Assembly: GCF_027531905.1 (NCBI RefSeq)
Contig: NZ_JAPZSU010000053.1
Location: forward strand, 1 to 64,000
DNA from: Flavobacterium sp.
Lineage (GTDB): Bacteria > Bacteroidota > Bacteroidia > Flavobacteriales > Flavobacteriaceae
Direction of reading: 5' to 3'
Length of the DNA: 64,000 nucleotides
Part shown: piece by piece, positions 8,154-16,300 of the stretch
Numbering within the stretch: position 1 is the stretch's first letter
Layout: each line of letters begins with the position of its first letter
Notes under the pieces: model-generated
Databases searched by the model: none
The model's input: only the letters and a program-made list of their open reading frames with translations
Told to the model about the DNA's origin: nothing
Translations under genes and position numbers: made by a program

Positions 8154-8328
8154 CAATGTCATTAAGTTAAGAGATTTTAGATTGTAGATTAACGATTCTT
8201 GATTTTAGATTTTGGAGCAAGTGTGTAAAAATTATATGATTTTCAGTATCTTATACATCAGCAATCAAAAATCGTTAATCAAAAATCAGCAATCATTTTA
8301 TCATTTAATCCTTAATTTAATGACATTG
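8154..8328. mobile_element. Gene-less 175-bp heptad element (MITE-like)
   Basis: Ends are inverted repeats: CAATGTCATTAAGTTAAG at 8154-8171 and its near-complement at 8311-8328, differing at one position. Inside them, 8173-8210 and 8257-8294 are a second inverted pair matching at 29 of 38 positions; each is a run of 7-bp units beginning GATT (for example GATTTTA, GATTGTA, GATTAAC, GATTCTT). CCTCCGAAGG flanks both sides (8144-8153 and 8329-8338) as a 10-bp direct repeat; if the ends are taken as GGCAATG, the duplication is TCCGAA. It interrupts a GC-rich palindrome. No gene fits inside. The element lies between leuA and leuB and could fold as RNA in the operon transcript. Confidence 0.75.
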
Positions 8329-8350
8329 CCTCCGAAGGAGAGGGAGAATG
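8329..8350. repeat. GC-rich CCGAAGG palindrome, copy 2 (right half)
   Basis: The 3' part of the interrupted palindrome. It starts with the duplicated CCTCCGAAGG and runs on into AGAGGGAG. Confidence 0.65.
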
Positions 8351-8411
8351 GATGTTGATGGATTGGGTTTATTGTTTTATGTTTCTTTATTTTGGTGTTA
8401 TTGTTTGATTT

Positions 8412-9974
8412 TTACGTTTCCGTTTTGTCTCCCGCCCCTTCGGGGAGGGTCGGTGAGGGGATAACATTCAACATTTTTTGCGTAGCGACAATGGCTGCCA
8501 CAGTTTGGTCGGAGTCTAATCCTCTTGTTTTGAATTCCTTTCCGTTTGCTGTCCAGGTGATAACCGTTTCACACAAAGCATCGGAGCTACTTCCTGGAGG
8601 GATTCTAACGGCGTAATCAACGAGCTTAGGTAAAGGCATTTTTTTGCTTTTGTAAATTTTGTTCAGTGCATTCATAAAAGCATCAAATTGTCCGTCGCCT
8701 TGTGCGTTTTCTTCGATTATTTCTCCATCAATTTTAAGACAAAGTGTAGTTGAAGGGCGCATTCCTTTGGCATGAACCAAAACATAGGATTGGACCACCA
8801 CACGTTCTTGATACGACTGACTGTCCAAAACATCTGAAATGATATAAGGCAAATCTTCTTTGGTTACTGTTTCTTTTTTGTCACCCAATTCGATGATGCG
8901 TTGCGTAACGAGTTTTAAATCCTCTGCATTAAGTTGAAGGCCAAGTTCTTGAAGGTTTTTTTCAATATTGGCTTTGCCTGATGTTTTTCCAAGCGCATAT
9001 TTTCGTTTTCTTCCAAAACGCTCGGGTAATAAGTCGTTGAAATACAGATTGTTTTTGTTGTCTCCATCAGCATGAATACCAGCGGTTTGAGTAAATACAT
9101 TATCTCCAACTATGGGTTTGTTCGCCGGAATTCTATATCCAGTAAAAGTTTCTACAAGTTTGCTAACCGAGTATAGAGATGTTTCTTTGACATTGATTTT
9201 TACTTGAGGTAAAAAATCATTGATAACGGCAACGGTACTCTCCAAAGGAGCATTTCCAGCACGTTCTCCCATTCCATTTACAGTAACGTGTAAACCACTG
9301 ATTCCTGCTTTTATGGCTTCCATGACATTGGCAACACTAAGATCATAATCGTTATGCGCATGAAAATCGAAGTGAATGTCCGGGTACTTTTGTGTGATTT
9401 TAGAAATGAATTCAAAAGTATCCGAAGGAATTAAAACGCCCAACGTATCTGGAAGTAAGATTCTTTTAACGGGTTGCTGCGTGATAAAGTCCAAATATTG
9501 AAATACGTACTCGGGCGAATTGCGCATCCCATTGCTCCAATCTTCTAGATAAACATTGGTAGCGATTCCGTTTTGATTGGCGAGTTCGATTGCTTGTGCA
9601 ATTTCTGCAAAATGTTGTTCAGGTGTTTTTTTTAATTGGTGGGTTAAGTGGTTCAAAGAACCTTTCGTTAAAAGATTTTGAACTTTGGCACCCGCTTTCT
9701 TCATCCATTCAATAGATATTCCGCCATCTACAAAAGACAAAACTTCTATTTTGTCAGTATAACCTTTTGTAGCCGCCCAATCCATAATGCCTTTTACACC
9801 TTGAAATTCTCCTTCACTCACGCGAGCCGAAGCAATTTCGATGCGATCAATATGCAATTCTTCTAAAAGTAATTGAGCAATGGTTAGTTTTTCTGCAGCC
9901 GAAAACGATACGCCCGAAGTTTGTTCTCCGTCGCGTAAAGTAGTGTCCATTATTTCAATCTTTTTCTGTTCCAT
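8412..9974 (-). CDS. leuA: Alpha-isopropylmalate synthase family enzyme with regulatory domain
   Basis: Condenses acetyl-CoA with a 2-oxo acid; in this operon the expected product is 2-isopropylmalate. The 520-residue protein starts IEIMDTTLRDGEQTSGVSFS (HMGL-like TIM barrel with the RDGEQ motif), carries HFDFHAHNDYDLSVANV (metal-binding His residues) and GMGERAGNAPLE, and has a C-terminal LeuA dimer regulatory domain with a PPGSSSDAL-type segment. HAHNDYDLSVAN resembles citramalate synthases, so alternative oxo acids are possible. Its last 15 or so residues (from NVIPSPTLPEGAG) are encoded by an intergenic GC-rich palindrome at 8429-8460, so the original stop was probably lost when that repeat arrived. 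Confidence 0.85.
   Translation of the reverse strand: MEQKKIEIMDTTLRDGEQTSGVSFSAAEKLTIAQLLLEELHIDRIEIASARVSEGEFQGVKGIMDWAATKGYTDKIEVLSFVDGGISIEWMKKAGAKVQNLLTKGSLNHLTHQLKKTPEQHFAEIAQAIELANQNGIATNVYLEDWSNGMRNSPEYVFQYLDFITQQPVKRILLPDTLGVLIPSDTFEFISKITQKYPDIHFDFHAHNDYDLSVANVMEAIKAGISGLHVTVNGMGERAGNAPLESTVAVINDFLPQVKINVKETSLYSVSKLVETFTGYRIPANKPIVGDNVFTQTAGIHADGDNKNNLYFNDLLPERFGRKRKYALGKTSGKANIEKNLQELGLQLNAEDLKLVTQRIIELGDKKETVTKEDLPYIISDVLDSQSYQERVVVQSYVLVHAKGMRPSTTLCLKIDGEIIEENAQGDGQFDAFMNALNKIYKSKKMPLPKLVDYAVRIPPGSSSDALCETVITWTANGKEFKTRGLDSDQTVAAIVATQKMLNVIPSPTLPEGAGDKTET
8429..8460. repeat. GC-rich CCGAAGG palindrome, copy 3, read as leuA C-terminus
   Basis: Coding-strand CCCTCACCGACCCTCCCC then GAAGGGG. 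It lies inside the leuA reading frame and encodes the final IPSPTLPEGAG segment. Compare copies at 7003-7032 and at 8140-8153/8329-8350. Confidence 0.65.
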
Positions 9975-10023
9975 TGGGGAATTATTTTCGGATTAAAGTA
10001 TCCTTTTTTTTATTTAAAGCGAA

Positions 10024-10052
10024 TCCTATATCATTTTAGAAACGATATAGGA
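10024..10052 (-). promoter_or_regulatory. Hairpin between leuD and leuA
   Basis: TCCTATATC and GATATAGGA form a perfect 9-bp stem with an 11-nt loop in the 110-bp leuD-leuA gap. There is no T run on the minus strand, so processing or stability control is more likely than termination. Confidence 0.45.
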
Positions 10053-10084
10053 CAGCACTATTGGGTTGTAAGTAACTTAAGGTT

Positions 10085-10681
10085 CTATATCAATTGTTTG
10101 CTCGCAAAATCAACAATTTCTTCTTTGATATTGATTAGATAATCGATGTCATCAAAACCATTAATCATGTTGTTCTTTTTGTATCCGTTGATGTCAAAAG
10201 ATTCTTTTTGACCAGTAGCCAATAAAGTAATGGTTTGTTCAGGTAAATTGATTTCTAGTTCAGTTTTTGGATTTGCTTCTATTGCTTTAAAAATAGTATC
10301 AGCAAATTCTGGACTTACTTGCACTGGTAAAACCCCAATATTTAAACAGTTTCCTTTGAAAATGTCTGCGAAGAAACTTGAAACTACTGCTCTAAATCCG
10401 TAATCGTAAACTGCCCAAGCAGCGTGCTCTCTTGAAGACCCAGAACCGAAGTTTTTCCCTCCAATTAAGATTTTTCCAGAATAAGTAGCATCGTTTAAAA
10501 CGAAATCGGCTTTTGGGGTATCGTCTCCATTATATCTCCAGTCACGGAAAAGATTGTCACCAAATCCTTCACGTTTGGTGGCTTTCAAGAAACGGGCTGG
10601 TATGATTTGATCTGTGTCAACGTTTTCAATTGGCAGCGGCACTGCACTGCTGGTAAGGATGGTAAATTTATCGTATGCCAT
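10085..10681 (-). CDS. leuD: 3-isopropylmalate dehydratase small subunit
   Basis: Swivel-domain partner of LeuC; together they isomerise 2- to 3-isopropylmalate. The 198-residue protein has VDTDQIIPARFLK near the N-terminus, FGSGSSREHAAWA (substrate-binding loop) in the middle and a SFFADIFKGNCLNIGVLP segment, all diagnostic. LeuC and LeuD are normally adjacent. Here a 572-bp four-helix-bundle cassette lies between them, ending only 9 bp from this ATG, so the leader of leuD is partly cassette-derived. Confidence 0.95.
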   Translation of the reverse strand: MAYDKFTILTSSAVPLPIENVDTDQIIPARFLKATKREGFGDNLFRDWRYNGDDTPKADFVLNDATYSGKILIGGKNFGSGSSREHAAWAVYDYGFRAVVSSFFADIFKGNCLNIGVLPVQVSPEFADTIFKAIEANPKTELEINLPEQTITLLATGQKESFDINGYKKNNMINGFDDIDYLINIKEEIVDFASKQLI

Positions 10682-10690
10682 TTTTTTATT

Positions 10691-11262
10691 GCTTTTGGCT
10701 TTTGGCGTTTAGCTCTTGGCTTCTCTGAACCAAAACTTTTGCCTATAACCTGTTATTATTTTGTTTTTTTGTTTGTCAATAGCCAATAGCTAAATGCCAA
10801 CTGCTTATTTTAATTTAATCAATTAATTTTCGTAACTGTTTTCTAAGAACTATTACTTTTTCTGTAAATTCATCAAATTCACTTTTAGAAACATAATTTA
10901 GTTCAGCACTTAAAAAAATCAAATATTCCACTTCCGTTGCAGAGCCATGGGCCATTATTAAAAATCTTCTGAAATCAGCATCTGATTCTCGTCCACAGCC
11001 TTCAGCGATATTTGTTGGAACTGAACTCGTAGCTCTCCTTAATTGGCTAGTAATTCCAAATAGTTCTTCTTTTGGAAAACTTTTTGTCAGTTGATAAGCG
11101 ATTAGGGTTAGTTGATGACTTTCTTGCCAAACTGTATAGTTTTTGTAATCTCTCATTTTTTTGCTTCTAGTCTTTGGCAGTTGGCTTTTTGCTTCGAGTT
11201 GATTAATTATTTTGCTATTTATTCCTAATTTTGCCAATAGCCAAAAGCTAACAGCCAATAGC
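10691..11262 (-). mobile_element. Heptad-repeat cassette carrying a four-helix-bundle gene (copy 2)
   Basis: A 572-bp unit between leuC and leuD. Outer ends 10691-10720 and 11233-11262 are inverted repeats matching at 24 of 30 positions. Both are runs of 7-bp units: left GCTTTTG, GCTTTTG, GCGTTTA, GCTCTTG; right (complement) GCTATTG, GCTGTTA, GCTTTTG, GCTATTG. Inner inverted copies of these arrays lie at about 10773-10802 and 11161-11196, so each end can form its own long hairpin. The right end stops 3 bp from the leuC stop codon and the left end begins 10 bp from the leuD ATG. The heptad differs from that of copy 1 at 3984-4689, but period and layout agree. No clear target duplication. Confidence 0.6.
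10815..11156 (-). CDS. Four-helix-bundle protein (23S rRNA IVP family), second subtype
   Basis: A 113-residue protein starting MRDYKNYTVWQESHQLTL, the standard family opening. The core SQLRRATSSVPTNIAEGCGR (about residues 38-57) and the FRRFLIMAHGSATEVEYLI segment are hallmarks. I take the ATG at 11156; a longer frame from 11258 would translate the cassette's repeat array, which I consider spurious. It differs clearly from the 4085-4441 protein, so the two cassettes hold distinct subtypes, each with its own heptad sequence. It is oriented with the leu operon and should be on the leu transcript. Molecular function unknown. Confidence 0.78.
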   Translation of the reverse strand: MRDYKNYTVWQESHQLTLIAYQLTKSFPKEELFGITSQLRRATSSVPTNIAEGCGRESDADFRRFLIMAHGSATEVEYLIFLSAELNYVSKSEFDEFTEKVIVLRKQLRKLID

Positions 11263-11265
11263 TTT

Positions 11266-12660
11266 TTAAAACAATTCCCTTGGATCAGTCAGTTTTCCTG
11301 TCACAGCAGCAGCAGCGGCCATTATTGGAGAGGCTAACATTGTTCTTGATCCAGGACCCTGACGGCCTTCAAAGTTTCTGTTAGAAGTACTTACGGCATA
11401 TTTTCCAGCTGGAACTTTATCGTCGTTCATGGCCAAACAAGCCGAACAGCCTGGCTGACGCAATACAAAACCTGCTTCGGTTAGAATGTCTAAAAGTCCT
11501 TCTTCTTTGATTTGTGCTTCAACAACATGTGAACCAGGTACTAACCAAGCCGTAACATTATCTGCTTTTTTGCGACCCTTAACAATTTCTGTAAAAGCTC
11601 TAAAATCTTCTATACGGCCATTAGTACAGCTTCCTAAGAAAACATAATCGATTGTTTTGCCAATCATTGTATCAGCTTCATTGAAGCCCATATATGCCAA
11701 AGATTTTTTGTAGGTTTCCTCACCACCTTCTACTTGGTCTGCGCTTGGAATTGATGCAGAAATTCCAATTCCCATTCCAGGATTGGTTCCGTAGGTAATC
11801 ATGGGTTCGATATCAGCGGCATCAATTGTTAATTCCGCATCGAAAACTGCATCAGCATCCGTTTTCAATGTTTTCCAGTATTCAACTGCTTTCGTCCAAG
11901 CTTCTCCTTTTGGAGCATACAGTCTGCCTTCAAGAAAATCAAAAGTAGTTTGGTCTGGAGCTATCATACCTCCACGAGCACCCATTTCGATACTTAAATT
12001 ACAAACGGTCATTCGGCCTTCCATTGACATTTCTTCAAAAACATTTCCAGCATATTCAACAAAATAGCCTGTTCCTCCAGAAGTTGTTAGTTTTGAAATG
12101 ATGTACAAAGCCACGTCTTTTGGTCCTACACCTTTGCTCAATTTTCCATTTACGTTGATACGCATTTTTTTAGGTTTCGGTTGCATAATGCATTGTGTAG
12201 AAAGCACCATTTCTACCTCCGAAGTTCCGATACCAAAAGCAATGGCTCCAAATGCACCGTGAGTTGAAGTATGTGAGTCACCACAAACAATAGTAGCACC
12301 TGGTAAAGTAATTCCGTTTTCAGGTCCTACCACGTGAACAATTCCATTTTTTTGGTGCCCTAAGCCCCAGTGGGAAATACCATATTCTGTAGCATTATCT
12401 TCTAATGCTTTCAATTGATTAGCAGATAGAGGGTCTTCTACTGGTAAATGTTGGTTTATTGTTGGGGTGTTGTGATCGGCAGTGGCAAAAGTGCGTTCTG
12501 GATATAACACCTTAACGCCTCTAGCTTTTAAACCTAAAAAAGCAACAGGACTAGTCACTTCGTGAATGAAATGACGGTCAATAAAAAACACATCTGGTCC
12601 ATCCTCAATTTTACGCACCACGTGCGAATCCCATACTTTGTCGAATAATGTAGTACTCAT
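11266..12660 (-). CDS. leuC: 3-isopropylmalate dehydratase large subunit
   Basis: Aconitase-family [4Fe-4S] enzyme converting 2- to 3-isopropylmalate. The 464-residue protein starts [15 protein letters not shown], has [26 protein letters not shown], the cluster cysteines in FLGSCTNGR and in [10 protein letters not shown], and [20 protein letters not shown] near the C-terminus, all canonical. It is the first gene of the leu operon, with a good promoter at 12732-12762. Its stop is 3 bp from the four-helix-bundle cassette that separates it from leuD. Confidence 0.96.
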   Translation of the reverse strand: MSTTLFDKVWDSHVVRKIEDGPDVFFIDRHFIHEVTSPVAFLGLKARGVKVLYPERTFATADHNTPTINQHLPVEDPLSANQLKALEDNATEYGISHWGLGHQKNGIVHVVGPENGITLPGATIVCGDSHTSTHGAFGAIAFGIGTSEVEMVLSTQCIMQPKPKKMRINVNGKLSKGVGPKDVALYIISKLTTSGGTGYFVEYAGNVFEEMSMEGRMTVCNLSIEMGARGGMIAPDQTTFDFLEGRLYAPKGEAWTKAVEYWKTLKTDADAVFDAELTIDAADIEPMITYGTNPGMGIGISASIPSADQVEGGEETYKKSLAYMGFNEADTMIGKTIDYVFLGSCTNGRIEDFRAFTEIVKGRKKADNVTAWLVPGSHVVEAQIKEEGLLDILTEAGFVLRQPGCSACLAMNDDKVPAGKYAVSTSNRNFEGRQGPGSRTMLASPIMAAAAAVTGKLTDPRELF

Positions 12661-12698
12661 TGTTAACTATTTTTTTTAAGTGTATTGGTCTTTTTTGT

Positions 12699-12715
12699 TG
12701 GGTTGCTACCCAAAA
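12699..12715 (-). promoter_or_regulatory. Leader hairpin of the leu operon
   Basis: TTGGGT and ACCCAA form a perfect 6-bp stem with an AGCA loop in the leu leader, downstream of the promoter and about 40 nt before the leuC ATG. No T run follows directly that would make it a canonical terminator. Confidence 0.4.
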
Positions 12716-12731
12716 AGTATAACTTGGAAGG

Positions 12732-12762
12732 CAAATGTAGCAAACGAATAAAAAGTGTCAAT
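12732..12762 (-). promoter_or_regulatory. leu operon promoter
   Basis: Coding strand reads ATTG, then 19 bp, then TACATTTG, an excellent fit to the Bacteroidota TTTG / TAnnTTTG consensus. It lies about 70 bp upstream of leuC. Confidence 0.7.
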
Positions 12763-13360
12763 TTTGAAATTTCATTATATACGATACCCAAATTCTTTTT
12801 CTAAGGAAGATTAGAATTTAAAACTTTCTTTTTTAAGGGAAAAGTTTGGATGGTTTTGCTAGTGTTCAGAAAAAATTGAGTTCCTTTTTTTAAAATAAAA
12901 ATCCTTTTTAGATATAGGACTTTTGTTGTGTTATTTTTAAAACAAACCGTTTTTTCAATGATTTCACTGCGTTTTTTCTATCTAAATCTCGTTTTTTGAT
13001 TAAAAATAGCCAACAATGTACTGTTTTTATCTATCCTAATTAATGCAATATCAAGGTTTAAAATCGATGGAATAAGTTCTTTAAAACACTTTTTTTTTAG
13101 TTGAAAACTACGACATCCAAAAATGAGATTTAGCGTTTTTTTAATGAAAAGGGTATGAATTCCTTTGGCTATGGCGTTATAATTTTTACTGTCAGTTATA
13201 GTTGGAATAAAAAAACAATTTGCCTCTAGTTTCTTTAAAAAAAAACTAAATTTGAACTTCCGCCAATTTGTATTGTACTGTTTTTTATACTCCATAAAAC
13301 CAATGTTTTAAGGAGTTTTAAAATTGGATTTTGGAATTTTAATCTTTGTTATTTTAACCT

Positions 13361-16300
13361 ATGTACTTAATATTCGATACCGAAACTACTGGATTACCTA
13401 AGCGTTGGGGCGCACCATTATCTGACACAGATAACTGGCCAAGATGTATACAAATCGCTTGGCAGTTGCACGATGATATGGGTAATTTGGTGGAGCATCA
13501 AGATTATTTGGTGCAGCCAGAAGGGTTCAATATTCCTTATGATGCGGAGCGAATTCACGGTATTTCTACCGAATTGGCGCAAGCAGAGGGAATTCCGTTG
13601 GCGGAAGTATTGGAGAAGTTCAATATTGCTTTGGGCAAAGCCAAATTTATTGTCGGTCAAAATGTAGGTTTTGATGTCAATATTATGGGTTGCGAGTTCT
13701 ATCGTCTGGGTGTAGCTTCGCCTATGGGTGAAATGCTGATTCTAGATACGTGTACTGAGGTAACGGCTTCCTTACTAAAATTGCCTGGTGGTAGAGGGGG
13801 TAAATTCAAATTGCCAACGCTTACCGAGTTGCATCAGTATTTATTTGACCAACCTTTCGCGGAAGCACACAACGCTACCGCTGACGTTGAGGCAACCACA
13901 AGATGTTTTCTGGAATTAATTAGAAAAGAAGTTTTTACCAAAGAAGAGTTGGAGGTAGAACCCATTTATTTCAAGGAATTCCAAAGTAAAAATCCAGACC
14001 CTTTTCCGCTAATTGGATTAAAGCACATTAATCTTAAGAAAGCTTCTGATGCGATTCGAGAACAGCTTAAAGCCTCGGGTGTTCTTACTGATGCACCAAT
14101 TTTAACCGAAACAGAAAAGAAAGATTTTTCCGCTGCAGCTTTTGCTCATTTGCATAATCATACGCAGTTTTCGGTCTTGCAATCCACCATTGCGATTGGT
14201 GGTTTGGTGGCGGCTACAGCCAAAAATAATTTCCCAGCGGTTGCGATGACGGATACGGGTAATATGATGGGTGCTTTCCATTTTGTGAGCGCCGTTATGA
14301 ATCACAACAAATCGGCATCGGCAAAAAACAAAGCATTGGTAGAAAGTGGAGAAGAGCCTACTGAAACCGAGATAAAACCTATTGTTGGTTGTGAGTTTAA
14401 TATCTGTGATAATCATTTGGATAAGACCAAGAAAGACAATGGTTATCAAGTAGTTTTATTGGCAAAGAATAAAAAAGGCTATCACAATCTGGCCAAAATG
14501 GCTTCTATAGCTTACACGGCTGGTTTTTATTATGTGCCTAGAATTGATAGAGCTATAGTCGAACAGTACAAAGAAGACATAATGGTTTTGTCTGGGAATT
14601 TATACGGAGAAATTCCAAGTAAAATTCTGAATGTAGGGGAGAACCAAGCCGAGGAAGCTTTACTTTGGTGGAAAGCACAATTTGGAGACGATTTGTATCT
14701 CGAAATCATGCGCCACAATCAAGAAGATGAAAACAGGGTGAATAAAACACTCATCGAATTTTCTCAGAAGCACAAGGTTAAACTCATTGCCACGAACAAT
14801 ACCTATTATTTAAATAAAGAAGATGCCAATGCGCACGATATTTTGTTGTGTGTAAAAGATGGCGAAAAACAAGCCACGCCTATTGGTAGAGGACGAGGTT
14901 ATCGTTATGGGTTGCCAAATCAGGAATATTATTATAAGTCGGGAGAGGAGATGAAAAAACTCTTTGCCGATTTGCCTGATGCGATTATTAACATTCAAGA
15001 AATTGTAGATAAAGTTGAAATTTACTCCTTGTACCGTGACGTATTGTTACCTAAATACGACATTCCACAAGAATTTGTAGTGCCAGAAGATGAAGTTGAT
15101 GGTGGAGTTCGTGGTGAAAATGCCTATTTGCGACACCTTACGATGGAAGGAGCAAAGCGACGTTATGGCGAAATTACGGAGTCGATTCAAGAACGATTGG
15201 ATTTTGAATTACTAACCATTTCCAATTCGGGTTATCCTGGTTATTTCTTGATTGTACAAGATTTTATCGCCGAAGCCAGAAAAATGGATGTTTCTGTGGG
15301 GCCTGGGCGTGGTTCGGCAGCGGGTTCGGCGGTAGCGTATTGTTTAGGAATTACGAATATTGACCCTATTAAATACGATTTGCTTTTTGAGCGTTTCCTG
15401 AATCCGGACCGTGTGTCGATGCCCGATATTGATATCGATTTTGATGACGAGGGTCGAGGTCGTGTAATGGATTATGTAATCAATAAATATGGTGCCAATC
15501 AAGTAGCACAAATCATTACTTATGGTAAGATGGCTACGAAGTCGGCTATTCGTGATACCGCTCGTGTGCTGGATTTGCCTTTGTTTGAAGCGGATAGAAT
15601 TGCGAAGTTAATTCCGGGGATGATGCCTTCAAAATGGAATTTGGCGCGTTTTATTTCTGAAAAAGAAGAAGAAGTTAAAAAAGCATTGCGTTCGGATGAG
15701 TTTGATAGTGTAAAAGAATTGATTGCGATTGCCAATGGCGGAGATTTAGCTGGAGAAACCATTCAGCAAGCCAAGATATTGGAAGGCTCGATGCGAAATA
15801 CCGGGATTCACGCTTGTGGGGTGATTATTACGCCATCAGACATTACCAATTATGTTCCGGTAACTACCGCCAAAGATTCGGATTTGTATGTTACACAATT
15901 CGATAACTCGGTAGCTGAAAGTGCAGGATTGTTGAAAATGGACTTCTTGGGGTTGAAAACCCTAACATTGATAAAGGACACGGTTAAGTTGGTCAAATAC
16001 CGAACAGGAATTCAGCTCGACCCCGATACTTTTCCTATTGATGATGTTAAAACTTATGAGCTCTTTCAAAGAGGTGAAACAGTAGGGATATTCCAATACG
16101 AGTCACCTGGTATGCAAAAGTATATGAAGGACTTGAAGCCCACTGTTTTTGGGGATTTGATTGCGATGAATGCCTTGTATCGTCCGGGGCCGTTAGAGTA
16201 TATTCCGTCTTTCGTTCGAAGAAAAAATGGCGAAGAAGAAATCAAATACGATTTAGAGGCTTGTGCGGAATATTTGTCTGAAACCTATGGAATTACGGTA

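Larger units (their letters stand above)
12661..13360. other. 700-bp intergenic region between leuC and dnaE
   Basis: Holds the leu promoter and leader at the left (12661-12762). The rest is very AT-rich. A 105-codon minus-strand frame at 12978-13295 has low-complexity Lys/Phe/Ile content typical of non-coding AT-rich DNA and I do not call it a gene. I did not find a T-box or leader peptide for leucine attenuation. Confidence 0.5.

Noticed and set aside
11157..11258. Longer start for the second four-helix-bundle gene
   Set aside because: The extra 34 codons are translation of the heptad repeat array.
12661..12762. Leucine leader peptide or T-box before leuC
   Set aside because: No run of Leu codons and no T-box core sequence; only a short TTGGGT/ACCCAA hairpin.
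12978..13295. 105-codon minus-strand frame in the leuC-dnaE gap
   Set aside because: Composition is that of translated AT-rich DNA (Lys, Phe, Ile, Asn), there is no promoter or recognisable domain, and it lies in a region with no other coding signs.
13418..13660. Antisense frames across dnaE and other long genes
   Set aside because: They are shadows of strongly coding frames with clear domain motifs and have no independent support.
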